Shown here one piece after another: positions 34,997-44,950 of a DNA stretch of 64,000 nucleotides. The DNA comes from DATFJT01 sp965230755 (GTDB lineage Bacteria; Bacteroidota; Bacteroidia; Chitinophagales; Saprospiraceae): positions 102,651 through 166,650 of the forward strand of contig CBDDLT010000026.1 of assembly GCA_965230755.1 (NCBI GenBank). Reading direction: 5' to 3'. The position numbers and the translations under genes are program-made. The first letter of the stretch is position 1. Every line of letters begins with the position of its first letter. The notes under the pieces are model-generated. The model did not search any database and was not told the origin of the DNA. It worked only from the letters and a program-made list of their open reading frames with translations.

Positions 34997-35691
34997 GCAT
35001 AGTCCTGTCTTTTTCCATTCTCTAGCCAATGAGCCTTGCACAGTGTTGCTACGAAATTTCCTTCGCCTACCATCAATATGATTTCATCATAAAAGAGGGA
35101 CCTATTGGGATCGAGAGCCAGTTGCATAAAATGCTCAAGACCGTCCTCAACATCTTTATTGTGTTGAATATATTTCGTCGAAGAGATGTATTTGGGCAGC
35201 AGTTCTGGGTTGCCGCCTTTCATGAGACCTTCTTTAATAAGTCTTTTTACTAGCTCTTTGTTTTCTTCAGTTTTATCAAGATCCTTAATTTCAATGGACC
35301 CATCGACAGATGTATGACCTGATTTGGTTTGGGCTGAGTAAGGCGCAATTACGTCCCAATGTTCAATTATTTTGTCATTGTCATCTGTTAGAAAAAAATC
35401 GGTGGTGACCCACTCTGCTTCGCCTTCATTGATATTTTGGTAGGCGTGGAGAAATACGTATTTGCCTTCTACCAGTCCGCGGATTATTTGAATATCCCTT
35501 TTAGGATTGCGCTGGACAAAGGATTCGAAAAATTCTATAAATCCTTCGGCGCCGTCTTTTACTCCAGTGCTGTGTTGGCGGTATTGGTCTCCTGTGTATT
35601 TTGTTACAGCTTCTCGATAATTCCCATCTCTAATTCCCTCCAGATATAAGTTCTTGGCATTGTTTATTTTTTCACTGGCTCCCATTGGCAA
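34897..35691 (-). CDS. Tandem SnoaL-like (NTF2-fold) protein
   Basis: This 264-residue protein has two similar halves, each a SnoaL-like domain: AKNLYLEGIRDGNYREAVTKYTGDQYRQHSTGVKDG (about 12-47) and KRLIKEGLMKGGNPELLPKYISSTKYIQHNKDVEDG (about 148-183), both with IIEHWD/VVEHWDN near their ends. Single-domain relatives are hydrolases, isomerases or of unknown role. No signal peptide. The two-domain form is less common. Confidence 0.8.
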   Translation of the reverse strand: MPMGASEKINNAKNLYLEGIRDGNYREAVTKYTGDQYRQHSTGVKDGAEGFIEFFESFVQRNPKRDIQIIRGLVEGKYVFLHAYQNINEGEAEWVTTDFFLTDDNDKIIEHWDVIAPYSAQTKSGHTSVDGSIEIKDLDKTEENKELVKRLIKEGLMKGGNPELLPKYISSTKYIQHNKDVEDGLEHFMQLALDPNRSLFYDEIILMVGEGNFVATLCKAHWLENGKRQDYAQVDLFRVENGLVVEHWDNVEIVPEHSVNSGKF

Positions 35692-35740
35692 AGTATTTTA
35701 TGGTGATATGGTAATGATAATATTTAAATTCTTAAAAAAG

Positions 35741-35775
35741 AAAAGGGAAGCTCTCTATACAAGAACTTCCCTTTT
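35741..35775. terminator. Terminator downstream of secG
   Basis: AAAAGGGAAG and CTTCCCTTTT form a 10-bp stem with a 15-base loop. Both strands have a T run after the hairpin, so it could stop transcription in either direction. The likely use is at the end of secG on the minus strand. Confidence 0.7.
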
Positions 35776-35795
35776 TATATGATATATCTTCTATC

Positions 35796-36059
35796 TTATT
35801 GTGACAATAACTCTACTTCACCAGATCCTCCAGATCCAATCATGAATGTTGCAATGATGCAAGCAGCGAAAAGAGCTATGGCAAGACCCCAAGTCAATTT
35901 CTCGATAAAATCAGTCGACTTTGCGGCACCAAATACCTGGTTAGCAGCAGTTCCTCCAAAAGTAGAATCAACTCCTCCTCCTTTCGGATTTTGGATCAAA
36001 ACAACACCCATAAGTATTACACAAATAAGGGTGATAATAATGGTCATAAAATTTAACAT
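35796..36059 (-). CDS. secG: Preprotein translocase subunit SecG
   Basis: This 87-residue inner-membrane protein has two transmembrane helices (about 3-22 and 55-75). The loop QNPKGGGVDSTFGG is the SecG signature. It supports SecYE-dependent protein export. Confidence 0.93.
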   Translation of the reverse strand: MLNFMTIIITLICVILMGVVLIQNPKGGGVDSTFGGTAANQVFGAAKSTDFIEKLTWGLAIALFAACIIATFMIGSGGSGEVELLSQ

Positions 36060-36188
36060 AATCCAGCTGTTTATTTCTAATCGGCAAAGTACGCCATTTT
36101 TTTCGTTATATGCAAGATATCAGATTATGATTCTTTTCATTAATATGATATTCTAGCTTTTCTAAGTAGCTAAAAGTTAGGATAAAAC

Positions 36189-36673
36189 TCATTTAATCGA
36201 AGGTTTCTTCAATGTCTTTAACCACTCATTAAAGCCTAATTTTTCTTCCCCAGAATTTTTATTCTCATTAATTTCTTGATTGGATTTCTCGTGTTTTCTA
36301 AAGCTCACTACCAAAGGACTGGTATCGTTGTACAGCATTTTTTTGTTGTATTTGATGAGTTTTTCAATTCGCTTGCCCACCTTAGGAAAGCTGGAAAGCA
36401 AATCAGAATATCGATTAAGAAATGTTAGATGAAAGCTTTTTTTTTACGGAAAATAAAGTCGTACAAAGACTTTCTCGGGTGAGTAGACATAGCTGCAAAC
36501 AAAATGTCGTTATTCGACTTTTGATCATCTTGCATATGTGATTTCTTTGCGAGCAGAATCCTCAAATGATTAAAGTAAGGATATTGCACTACAAGAGTCC
36601 TCAACTCTTCCAAGCTCAAATCTGTGAGATTAGTTTTCCCTTCATAGATGTTTTGAAGTAATGCAGCTGTCAT
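36189..36673 (-). pseudogene. Conserved Bacteroidota hypothetical gene with a frameshift at an A9 run
   Basis: The first part (MTAALLQNIYEGKTNLTDLSLEELRTLVVQYPYFNHLRILLAKK ... FIFRKKK) has the pattern of a hypothetical protein often next to lptE in this phylum. It stops at 36425 just after nine T on the plus strand (36437-36445). Reading ten A on the coding strand continues as SFHLTFLNRYSDLLSSFPKVGKRIEKLIKYN ... LKTLKKPSIK to 36189, 161 residues in all. A TTG at 36401 would give only the second part. It may be a sequencing error, decay, or slippage. Confidence 0.7.
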
Positions 36674-36696
36674 GCTACAAATTTATATAATATTTT

Positions 36697-37194
36697 TTAC
36701 CAATTTGTAAAAGCTTCATTAAAAACTTGTTCAACGATCTGATCAAAGATTTCTTCCGTTAATTGATCCTGCACATCAACAAGTAGTTCAGTAGCGGGAA
36801 ACTGTTCAAAATGCTCGAAGGTTTTGTCGAACCCTAGTTCATCATTCTTGTCACTGTAATAATTCACTTTGACTTTGATCACCAGTTTGTTGTAGTCCAC
36901 CTCGTTGTTGGCATTAGGTGAAACGGGTTGTACATTAAAGTAGGTGATTTCTCCTTCAAAGACGACATCCGGATCTTGATTGGTAAACAAGAGTCTACTA
37001 TTTTGTCGAACTTGATCCCTCAATTTAATGGTAAAGTCAATATCCAGATTTGGAATAGAACTTCTGGATCGATCCGTAAAATTCACTACATTAAAGGTAT
37101 TAACATCCGGTGGTATGCTGATTCCCTTGAAGCTTAAACATGAGTAGAAACTTGAGGAAATTGTAAGCAGTAGAACAAAAAGCAACTTATTCAT
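36697..37194 (-). CDS. lptE: LptE-like LPS-assembly lipoprotein
   Basis: This 165-residue lipoprotein (SSFYSC) has the Bacteroidota LptE pattern: FKGISIPPDVNTFNVVNFTDRS near the N-terminus and VVFEGEITYFNVQPVSP in the middle. LptE plugs LptD at the outer membrane and helps place LPS. It starts within the end of the sigma-54 activator gene region (directly adjacent) and is transcribed with it. Confidence 0.85.
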   Translation of the reverse strand: MNKLLFVLLLTISSSFYSCLSFKGISIPPDVNTFNVVNFTDRSRSSIPNLDIDFTIKLRDQVRQNSRLLFTNQDPDVVFEGEITYFNVQPVSPNANNEVDYNKLVIKVKVNYYSDKNDELGFDKTFEHFEQFPATELLVDVQDQLTEEIFDQIVEQVFNEAFTNW

Positions 37195-38478
37195 TTAACT
37201 TAGGTCGTATTGTTTTATTTTTCTATACAGAGTTCTTTCTGATATTCCCAATTCCAACGCTGCTTCCTTCCTTTTATTTCGGTGCTTCTTCAAAGCTTTT
37301 TGAATAAGGTCTCTTTCCATGTCTTCCAAGGATAGGTTTTCTTCAACTAATTCGGATTCGTCGAATTCCTCTTGTTCTTCTATACTCATATAGGACTTGG
37401 GAAATTCGGTTCTAGGTTTGTATTCAGGTGGTGTTACTTCATTCTCTATTTGATGGCTATCGACCACATTGTAAGAGAAGTTAGTTGGGTGAGCAGGTAT
37501 GAGTTCCTGTGAGTTTTTAGGCAGGTCCAGATCATTGCGTTGAGCCAAATTGAAGACGAAAGACTTCAACTCATTTAAGTCACTTTTCATCTCCAGGAGA
37601 AATTTATAGAATATTTCTCTTTCTTGAAAGCTCATACTTTCGCCGGCAGCGGTGTGTTCAATCTTTGATGGCAGTAAGTCCCCTTGTGTATACTGTAATA
37701 TTTGTGATAGATCTTCCGCGTCAATTTTTTCTTTATTGCTCAGCACTGATAATTGCTCAGCGACGTTCTTTAGTTCTCGGATATTCCCTTTCCAGTGATA
37801 ACTCTCCAATAGACGCAGGGCATCATCTTCCAATTCTATTGGTCTTGCGCTATATTTTTCGGCAAAATCCAAGGTGAATTTTCTAAACAAAAGATAAATG
37901 TCTTCTTTCCTTTTTCGAAGTGGTGGAACATAGATCGGAACCGTATTCAGACGGTAATACAGATCTTCTCTAAATTTTCCCGAAGAGATCTTGTCTTGCA
38001 AATTGACATTCGTTGCGGCTACAATCCTAACATTGGTTTTTTGAACTTTGGAAGACCCCACTTTTAAAAACTCTCCCGATTCTAGTACTCTCAATAAGAA
38101 AGACTGTGTATCCAAAGGCATTTCGCCAATTTCATCCAAGAAAATGGTTCCTCCATTAACGGTTTCGAAGTATCCCTTTCTATCAGAAGTAGCTCCAGTA
38201 AACGCACCTTTTTCATGACCAAATAACTCGGAGTTGATGGTGCCTTCAGGAATGGCTCCAGTATTGATGGCAATAAATCCCTCGTGTTTTCGTGCACTGA
38301 GTTGATGGATGATTTTAGAAAAGGCCTCTTTTCCAACACCACTTTCTCCGGTAATAAGGACCGTGAGGTCCGTTTTAGCCACGCGGATCGCAGTAGATAA
38401 GGCTCTGTTCAAGGATTCTGTATTCCCGATGATGCCAAACCGTCTTTTTATGGCTTGCAGATCAGTCATTCCTTTCAA
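37195..38478 (-). CDS. Sigma-54-dependent transcriptional activator (AAA+ and Fis HTH, no receiver)
   Basis: This 427-residue activator has Walker A GESGVGKE (44-51), the GAFTGA sigma-54 contact loop (91-96), Walker B IFLDEIGEM, and a C-terminal Fis-type HTH (about 395-425, KKEAALELGISERTLYRKIKQ). There is no N-terminal sensor domain. A long charged, probably disordered stretch (about 330-385) lies between them. It starts within the miaB end (17-base overlap). The target promoters are unknown. Confidence 0.93.
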   Translation of the reverse strand: MKGMTDLQAIKRRFGIIGNTESLNRALSTAIRVAKTDLTVLITGESGVGKEAFSKIIHQLSARKHEGFIAINTGAIPEGTINSELFGHEKGAFTGATSDRKGYFETVNGGTIFLDEIGEMPLDTQSFLLRVLESGEFLKVGSSKVQKTNVRIVAATNVNLQDKISSGKFREDLYYRLNTVPIYVPPLRKRKEDIYLLFRKFTLDFAEKYSARPIELEDDALRLLESYHWKGNIRELKNVAEQLSVLSNKEKIDAEDLSQILQYTQGDLLPSKIEHTAAGESMSFQEREIFYKFLLEMKSDLNELKSFVFNLAQRNDLDLPKNSQELIPAHPTNFSYNVVDSHQIENEVTPPEYKPRTEFPKSYMSIEEQEEFDESELVEENLSLEDMERDLIQKALKKHRNKRKEAALELGISERTLYRKIKQYDLS

Positions 38479-39877
38479 TTATTTCACCCAATAAAGTTGC
38501 ACTGGTATAGTCGTGTATCAATACTTCGACATAATCACCAGCCTCAAATCCCTCAAGCTTGGGAAAGACAACCATCTTATTTTGAGAATTTCTACCCTTG
38601 AATTCCAAATCTGATTTTTTGGAATCTCCCTCTATTAAAACTTTGTAGGTTTTTCCTATATCTTTTTTATTGTGCTCGCGGGACAACTCATTTTGCAATC
38701 GAATGATCTCCTGTAGCCTCCTTTTCTTAGTTTCTAACGGAATATCATCGGTTAATTTCCTAGCGGCCAAGGTTCCGGGTCTTTCAGAGTAATAAAACAT
38801 ATAGGACATCGAATACTTAGCAATCTCCATAATGGAAAGGGTATCTTGATGTTCCTCTTCAGTTTCAGAGCAGAAGCCAGCTATCATATCTGAAGATATC
38901 GCACATTCGGGTAGAATTTCATATATCCTATGGATCTTGTTGATATACCATTCTCTATCATAGGTGCGGTTCATTAGCTTAAGAACCCTACTATTTCCGG
39001 ATTGAACCGGAAAGTGAATATACTTGCATATATTCTCGTGAGCCTTCATGGCAAACAAAACATCATCAGTAATATCTTTTGGATGTGAAGTTGAGAATCT
39101 CACCCGGAGCAATGGATCAATTTCTGCTACCATTCTAAGCAATTGTGCAAAATCCACTTTTTCCTTTGTTTCCGGGTTTTCCCATGAATAGGAATCCACA
39201 TTTTGCCCTAGCAGCGTAACTTCTCTAAAGCCAGAATCAAACAGATCACTTGCTTCGGCTACGATAGTATAGGCATTCCTACTTCTCTCTCGTCCTCTGG
39301 TAAATGGTACAACGCAAAAAGAACACATGTTGTCACATCCCCTCATAATTGATATAAATGCTGTAATACCATTGCTATTCAGACGGGTAGGGGAGATGTC
39401 CGCATAGGTCTCTTCTCTTGAAAGTAAGACATTAATACCCTTCTCACCATCATCGGCTTTAGCAATAAGTTGAGGAATATCACGATAAGCATCTGGACCG
39501 ACAACAAGATCAACGAGTTTTTCTTGTTCCAGTAACTTGCTTTTTAGCCTTTCAGCCATGCAGCCGAGGACTCCAATAAGAACACCCGGATTATTTCTTT
39601 TTACTTTGTTGAATTCCTTCAGTCTTTTTCTAACTGTTAGTTCAGCCTTTTCTCGAATCGAACAAGTATTGATAAGAATTAGATCAGCGTGATCCATCTC
39701 GTCAGTCGGGCCATAATCCACTTCTGAAAGTATGGAAGCGACGATTTCACTATCGCTGAAATTCATTTGGCACCCATAACTTTCTATGTAGAACCTCCTG
39801 GAATAATTATCGTTTTTTTTCCCGGCTATAGCTTGACCCTGCAATTTTTCCTCCAGCATTACCTGATGATCCGACAT
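38462..39877 (-). CDS. miaB: tRNA-2-methylthio-N6-dimethylallyladenosine synthase
   Basis: This 471-residue radical-SAM enzyme adds a methylthio group to i6A37 of tRNAs. The UPF0004 domain has Cys at YGCQMNF, NTCSIREKA and LGCMAERLK. The radical-SAM cluster is CDNMCSFCVVPF, and a TRAM domain ends the protein (about 400-465). Length is normal. Confidence 0.97.
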   Translation of the reverse strand: MSDHQVMLEEKLQGQAIAGKKNDNYSRRFYIESYGCQMNFSDSEIVASILSEVDYGPTDEMDHADLILINTCSIREKAELTVRKRLKEFNKVKRNNPGVLIGVLGCMAERLKSKLLEQEKLVDLVVGPDAYRDIPQLIAKADDGEKGINVLLSREETYADISPTRLNSNGITAFISIMRGCDNMCSFCVVPFTRGRERSRNAYTIVAEASDLFDSGFREVTLLGQNVDSYSWENPETKEKVDFAQLLRMVAEIDPLLRVRFSTSHPKDITDDVLFAMKAHENICKYIHFPVQSGNSRVLKLMNRTYDREWYINKIHRIYEILPECAISSDMIAGFCSETEEEHQDTLSIMEIAKYSMSYMFYYSERPGTLAARKLTDDIPLETKKRRLQEIIRLQNELSREHNKKDIGKTYKVLIEGDSKKSDLEFKGRNSQNKMVVFPKLEGFEAGDYVEVLIHDYTSATLLGEIIERND

Positions 39878-39943
39878 ATTTATCTTGCTCTATTCTATTA
39901 AAATATTGCAAAATTAAAAAATATCAGCAACGATGTCAAAATG

Positions 39944-42220
39944 TCAGCTTTTGTTATGCTCCCATTTTTTTGTGAGTTGCAAAGAAAAGCTCCTAATGTC
40001 TTCTAGTTGAGCCGGTCTTAAAGTATATAACTCATTCGTGATATTCTTTGCATTCAATCTAAGCGTTAGGTTATTCGAAAACTTGTAACTCAGAATTAAA
40101 TCCACAATATGTCTATTGTCATTGTGGTCGGCATCAAATTCTTCTGCACCCTCTAAGATTTGGTAGAAAATTAAATCGATGGCTTCTGTTTTACTGATGT
40201 ATCGATAGGTTGAGCCCAAACCCCAATTATTAACTTCCCAGAAGAAGTGAGCCTTGCCGATATGTTTTTGTCGATATTTTAAGACGTTTTCATCACTTGA
40301 TGATCTTCTCTCGATTTCCACAGTAAAGTCTTTGAACTTGGGGTCAATATAATTGTAGCCCAAACTGAAAAATAGATTTGAACTTGACGAGAAGTCTACT
40401 TCGGACTGAACCTGGCAGTCCAATCCACGAATCCTTGTATTTCCGATATTGGTAGACTGAAAAGCTATAAAAGGCAGTGGTGGCGGAAAGCCATCAGCAC
40501 CAAATTCCATCATATCTTCGTATTCCATTTGGAAAAAAGCGATATCCAGAAAGCCTTTAATTCTACCCAAGGACAATCCTTGACGATATGCTAATTCCGC
40601 AGACCATCCTCTTTCCGGCTTGAGTTCAGGGTTGGCAACGATGGGTATGCCGATATCGGTATTGATGAATCTTTCGGCAATGGCCGGATAACGATATCCT
40701 TGCCCCCAATTAGCCCTAAATTGAGTGTATTCATTCAGTGAATAGTTGAATCCAACTCTCGCCACGACTTCTGAATGCTCACTTAGCCCCTGGTCAATTT
40801 TAAAGTACTGAATGGTGTCCGGAGCGTTGGTATTATTGCTTTCATATCGCAGCCCGGCCTGAACAACAAGATTTTTTCCAATGGCCTTTTCGATTTGCCC
40901 ATAAAAAGCAAGATTATTCTGGGAAAACTTGGAGTTGCTGAATAGTTCCGAATCAGATTCAAGATGAGAAAAAAGTACCCCTCCGGTAAACTTAATTCCC
41001 AAATTGGTCAGATCTCTGTAATACTGATACTCGCTTAAATAAAGCTGAGATTTATTCGATCTGTTTTCTTCGTTCGCGTTTTCTACGTAATAGAATCTAT
41101 TAGAAAGCTTGTGATGTCCACCAGAATTATCATAAAATTTTAAATAAGGGTCAATATTGTATCTAATAGCATCGGTAATTGAAAAGGAAGCCGTGTCGGA
41201 TATTAGTGTTCCTTTGCCGTAATTTTCCCAAAAGAAAGGATTATTGCCTTCATAATCGTTGTAATTTACATTGAGTCCTACTATTAGCTCTGGCTTAAAT
41301 CGATAACGCAGTTTTAATCCACCCCTTTTGGTTTCAGCCGTTTTGTGTTTGATGAAAGATTCTTCTTTAGAATAGAAAACATTTCCAGTGAGGTCCAGTT
41401 TGCCTATTTTTCTGCGATGTATTAAAGAACCCGTGGAAATAAAAGGTGTTGACCCCCACCATTTCATACTGTCCGCAGGTGGGCCATCAAAAGCTCTGTA
41501 CTGTGTGGAAAACTCTGTAACAGGTGTCGAACCCGGGTCTTTTGTCTCTATATTAATTACTCCATTAAGTGCCGATGAGCCGTATATGATGGATGATGCA
41601 CCCTTTAAAACTTCAATGCTGGCTATGTTTTCCGTGGGTATATCTCTCCAGTTGGCTGTTGCGGCATCTGCTTGTAGTATGGGCAGTCCATCCAAAATAA
41701 TCATTACTCTACTACCAGCGCCGTAAGAATAACCACTACCTCCTCTGATATTGGCCTGACCATCTACTATCTGGACGCCATTAATTCGATTCAGTAAGTC
41801 ATCGATTTCAGGTGTATTTTCACGAATTATTCGATCGGAATCAATCCTTTCAATACTGATAATGGATTGTTTCGAACTCCGTCTATATCCTGATCCCGTA
41901 ACAGTAACTTGATCCAAAAGGCTGTTCGAACGATTTAACCGCACATCATTTACATCGATAAAAGGAGGGTATAAAACATAACTTTCATATCCAATATAAC
42001 TAATAACTATGCTATCGGATTTACAATTGCTTAAAGAGAAATATCCAAGGGCATTGGTGGTCGAATTACATTGATCAGAGCCGTAAATCGTAGCTCCAAT
42101 AAGTGGTTCCTGAGTCTCTGCGTCGTAAACATTTCCTTCAATGGATTGAGCGTCAAGTTGATGGGATAGAACTAAATAAACTAGTAAAACGTTAAATAAA
42201 GTATAAAAGTATCTGTACAT
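39944..42220 (-). CDS. TonB-dependent outer-membrane receptor with CarbopepD-like N-terminus
   Basis: This 758-residue protein has a signal peptide (VLSHQLDAQS), a carboxypeptidase-regulatory-like domain (about 27-110, YDAETQEPLIGATIYGSD), a plug domain (INGVQIVDGQANIRGGSGYSYGAGS, IEVLKGASSIIYGSSALNG) and a 22-strand barrel ending KKWEHNKS. It imports a nutrient such as a metal chelate or vitamin by TonB/ExbBD energy. No SusD partner is adjacent, so the substrate is open. It is transcribed alone. Confidence 0.95.
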   Translation of the reverse strand: MYRYFYTLFNVLLVYLVLSHQLDAQSIEGNVYDAETQEPLIGATIYGSDQCNSTTNALGYFSLSNCKSDSIVISYIGYESYVLYPPFIDVNDVRLNRSNSLLDQVTVTGSGYRRSSKQSIISIERIDSDRIIRENTPEIDDLLNRINGVQIVDGQANIRGGSGYSYGAGSRVMIILDGLPILQADAATANWRDIPTENIASIEVLKGASSIIYGSSALNGVINIETKDPGSTPVTEFSTQYRAFDGPPADSMKWWGSTPFISTGSLIHRRKIGKLDLTGNVFYSKEESFIKHKTAETKRGGLKLRYRFKPELIVGLNVNYNDYEGNNPFFWENYGKGTLISDTASFSITDAIRYNIDPYLKFYDNSGGHHKLSNRFYYVENANEENRSNKSQLYLSEYQYYRDLTNLGIKFTGGVLFSHLESDSELFSNSKFSQNNLAFYGQIEKAIGKNLVVQAGLRYESNNTNAPDTIQYFKIDQGLSEHSEVVARVGFNYSLNEYTQFRANWGQGYRYPAIAERFINTDIGIPIVANPELKPERGWSAELAYRQGLSLGRIKGFLDIAFFQMEYEDMMEFGADGFPPPLPFIAFQSTNIGNTRIRGLDCQVQSEVDFSSSSNLFFSLGYNYIDPKFKDFTVEIERRSSSDENVLKYRQKHIGKAHFFWEVNNWGLGSTYRYISKTEAIDLIFYQILEGAEEFDADHNDNRHIVDLILSYKFSNNLTLRLNAKNITNELYTLRPAQLEDIRSFSLQLTKKWEHNKS

Positions 42221-42301
42221 ATATAATAATGTGATAGTATTTTTATAATTTAGTGAATATAGGGCACTAAGCGTGTTTTTTTGTCAATTTACGATTTATT
42301 T

Positions 42302-43102
42302 ATGAGGCTATTTTACGTATTAATAATTATTTGTCTTTTCGGTACGAGCAATGCTCAAGTATGTACTTTTATGGATTCGGAGGTTGATTCAGTTGAAATA
42401 ATTACTCCAGCGCCTTATCACCCAGATCTCAATCCGGACGGTGGTATCGAAGATGAAGCTTGTCTTAATGAGGCTTATAGTACTAAATTCGTAATTTATG
42501 TACCTCCTACCATCCCAGGATTTCCACTTCCGATAGATTCTATCACCTTGAATGGTGATGGAGTAAGAGGATTACCAACGGGTTTGGACGAAGAAACGAA
42601 CACTCCTAATGGAGTTTTTTATCCGGATCAAGCAGATTGTTTAATTATTACGGGTACTCCTGATTCAGGTAATCCAACGGGAGAGTACGAATTGGAAATT
42701 GATGTTTTGATATATATTCCTGGCTTAGGTGCTCAACCATTTACTTTCCCCGATCCCGCTATTACCGGTGAAGGAAAATATATATTAACGCTCAATGAAG
42801 AAGGACAATGCGTTACCAATACTGGAGAAGTAGATCGGTTGGCAAAGTCAAGAGTAGAATTACTTGAAAATCCGGTAACCTCTACTATGGAGTTGGAAAT
42901 TGAATCCTCTAGATCTTCAGAGGGAAGTATTCAGATTGTTTCTATGTTTGGCCAAGAGTTAAAAAGGAAAAATGTTCGCTTACATTCTGGTGTTAACAGT
43001 GTTGAGATTAATTTAATTGATCTTCCTCAAGGGATTTTCTTCATGAAGTATAAAGATCCTACTACAGAATTGACTAAGAGATTCCATATTGTTAAGCCGT
43101 AG
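42302..43102 (+). CDS. Secreted protein with T9SS type A sorting domain
   Basis: I chose ATG 42302 (MRLFYVLIIICLFGTSNAQ) as start; an upstream TTG at 42281 would add seven codons. The 266-residue protein has a Cys-containing N-terminal region (VCTFMDSEVDSVEIITPAPYHP) and a 75-residue sorting domain (LLENPVTSTMELEIE ... IDLPQGIFFMKY). It is predicted to be exported and attached or released at the surface. Function unknown. It converges on the next gene with a 4-base gap. Confidence 0.8.
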   Translation: MRLFYVLIIICLFGTSNAQVCTFMDSEVDSVEIITPAPYHPDLNPDGGIEDEACLNEAYSTKFVIYVPPTIPGFPLPIDSITLNGDGVRGLPTGLDEETNTPNGVFYPDQADCLIITGTPDSGNPTGEYELEIDVLIYIPGLGAQPFTFPDPAITGEGKYILTLNEEGQCVTNTGEVDRLAKSRVELLENPVTSTMELEIESSRSSEGSIQIVSMFGQELKRKNVRLHSGVNSVEINLIDLPQGIFFMKYKDPTTELTKRFHIVKP

Positions 43103-43106
43103 AGCT

Positions 43107-44330
43107 TTACAGTAAGTCTTTTAAGCTAAATCTAAATTTTCGGATTTCTTCACCTCTCTGGATTAGAATTCTTATTTTCTTTCCTGTTTTACCGGATAGT
43201 AATTTGTTGATTCGATGAAGATTGTAGTACTGACTTTTTATTCCCTGAATCTTTAATATTTTATCTCCCGCTTGGATTCCGCATTCGCCGGCTGGACTAT
43301 TGGATCGCACTTCGTAAATCTGAAATTCATTGAATTCAACACCACTTGCGATGAGGGATAATCCGGATTTGTCAACAGAAAAATCTTTTTTAACCTCTTT
43401 GTAAGGTTTAGAATAGAATGTTCTTTGGCTGTAATCAATCGCCCAGTGATATCTACTCATTAATTGATTCCCAACGATTCCATTGCGAATGATTCCATTG
43501 TCCTCAAGGTTCTTAATCTCAAATGTTTGAAAAGATGAGATTCGTTCATTAAAATCAACATGGCCAAAATTAAAATGGTTAACCCTAGCCAGATAACCCA
43601 TAACATCTCCCGATATTCCGGAACCAATAATTCCTTCAAGCTTATTTTCAGGTAGTTTGAGATTTTCGAATGTATTGTGGTGCATCAACAGAAATATTGC
43701 AGCTCCGGAATCCAGCAACAACTTCAATTTACTTTTCTCTTCTCCAATGGTGACTTCAGTCTCTATATAGGGCTTGCCATCTTTAATAATCAATGGGGCA
43801 GTATCGAATTTCTTTAAATTCCTTTGGGTCCAGGAAGTAGTAGTGTAAAACCTAAGAACGTTTCTTTTGCTATTTACTTCTAAGACAAAATTCGAAAAGA
43901 ATGAAGCGCCCAAAATTCCATGGACTTGTTCTCCAACCAACGCGCTTAGATTTTTTGGCTCATGTTCAAGTACTAAGATATCGGTTTGTGTATTATTTAG
44001 GTTATCCAGTTTGAGGTTGACCCTTCTCATTACATGAGCTACAATGGTATCCTGAAGATTACTCCCTCTCAATACCACCTTATTTTGGGCTTTTAGTCCA
44101 AGCAAGTCACTTACGTCTTTATTGAAAAGGACGCAGTTTTCGGCGCCAGTATCCAGGATGAATTTCAGAGGTAATTTCTGCTCTAAGACAACATCGACCA
44201 AAATGAGATCGCCCTTGTATTCGAAGGGAACGGTTAAAGGATTCTCTTCTTGTAAGAGGAAGATTAGTTGGGCTGAAGATTTATAACCAATGCTGATGGT
44301 GAATAGGAATATGACGAATACATATTTCAT
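43107..44330 (-). CDS. Retropepsin-like aspartic protease with C-terminal PDZ domain
   Basis: This 407-residue secreted protein has a signal peptide (to about SSAQL) and two aspartyl-protease halves: FILDTGAENCVLF (about 57-69) and KLLLDSGAAIFLL (about 205-217). The C-terminal PDZ (about 320-400) reads NSPAGECGIQAGDKILKIQG. It belongs to the pepsin-like PDZ family that is common in Bacteroidota. The substrate is unknown. It lies close to the next gene on the same strand. Confidence 0.9.
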   Translation of the reverse strand: MKYVFVIFLFTISIGYKSSAQLIFLLQEENPLTVPFEYKGDLILVDVVLEQKLPLKFILDTGAENCVLFNKDVSDLLGLKAQNKVVLRGSNLQDTIVAHVMRRVNLKLDNLNNTQTDILVLEHEPKNLSALVGEQVHGILGASFFSNFVLEVNSKRNVLRFYTTTSWTQRNLKKFDTAPLIIKDGKPYIETEVTIGEEKSKLKLLLDSGAAIFLLMHHNTFENLKLPENKLEGIIGSGISGDVMGYLARVNHFNFGHVDFNERISSFQTFEIKNLEDNGIIRNGIVGNQLMSRYHWAIDYSQRTFYSKPYKEVKKDFSVDKSGLSLIASGVEFNEFQIYEVRSNSPAGECGIQAGDKILKIQGIKSQYYNLHRINKLLSGKTGKKIRILIQRGEEIRKFRFSLKDLL

Positions 44331-44336
44331 TTCAGC

Positions 44337-44918
44337 TTACAACTTTATTTTATCGAGAAGACCATAAATAGCAATTATTTCTTGATCAGAATGTCTGGAC
44401 ATGGCTCCTGGGTTTATGCCCATTTCTCCTTCCGGCGCTTCGATATTCAATGCTTCAAAATATGCATTCCAGCCGTCATGAACTTGAGTCTTATAAGGAT
44501 ATTTAAAGCTCATAGGGTTCAAACTAAAATACTCTTGATCGAAGGCAAAATAAATCAACTCAGAACAGTAAAACGCGTCTTCACCCAACTCAAAAGCACT
44601 GTCATATGGTTTTCCTAATTGTCGAATAGAATAATCAATCGCCTTAGAGATCTTTACAGGATTAATTTCTTTTATTCTTCCTACCATAATTTTTTCCTTG
44701 TCATTTCTGTCCTTCGGACTTCTGGAGAAAAAATCTTCTAAGCTCGTGTCTTGCACCCGATCTCCAATGGCTTCAATTATTCTCCAAGGATGTTCTGAGC
44801 TTAATTCTTCCGAATACATCAAGAGTCCGACATGGGATACTTGAGCGTTTTTATATCCGGTCGTTACTCCGGTGATGGATTCGCAAAGAGGTCCGCAATC
44901 AAGATCTACATATAGCAA
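44337..44918 (-). CDS. YiiX/YebB-like NlpC/P60-type cysteine hydrolase
   Basis: The protein shows the circularly permuted NlpC/P60 motifs: VSHVGLLM with the His, IRQLGKPYDSAFEL, and FYCSELIYFAF with the catalytic Cys. The start given is TTG at 44918, which cuts into the usual GDLLY motif: in frame just upstream the DNA reads KGTELQEGD and stays open to an A9 run in the end of the preceding gene, with no ATG or GTG. The true start is unclear; a frameshift or fusion with the upstream gene is possible. Confidence 0.75.
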   Translation of the reverse strand: MLYVDLDCGPLCESITGVTTGYKNAQVSHVGLLMYSEELSSEHPWRIIEAIGDRVQDTSLEDFFSRSPKDRNDKEKIMVGRIKEINPVKISKAIDYSIRQLGKPYDSAFELGEDAFYCSELIYFAFDQEYFSLNPMSFKYPYKTQVHDGWNAYFEALNIEAPEGEMGINPGAMSRHSDQEIIAIYGLLDKIKL

Positions 44919-44950
44919 ATCTCCTTCTTGAAGTTCGGTCCCCTTGAAAG

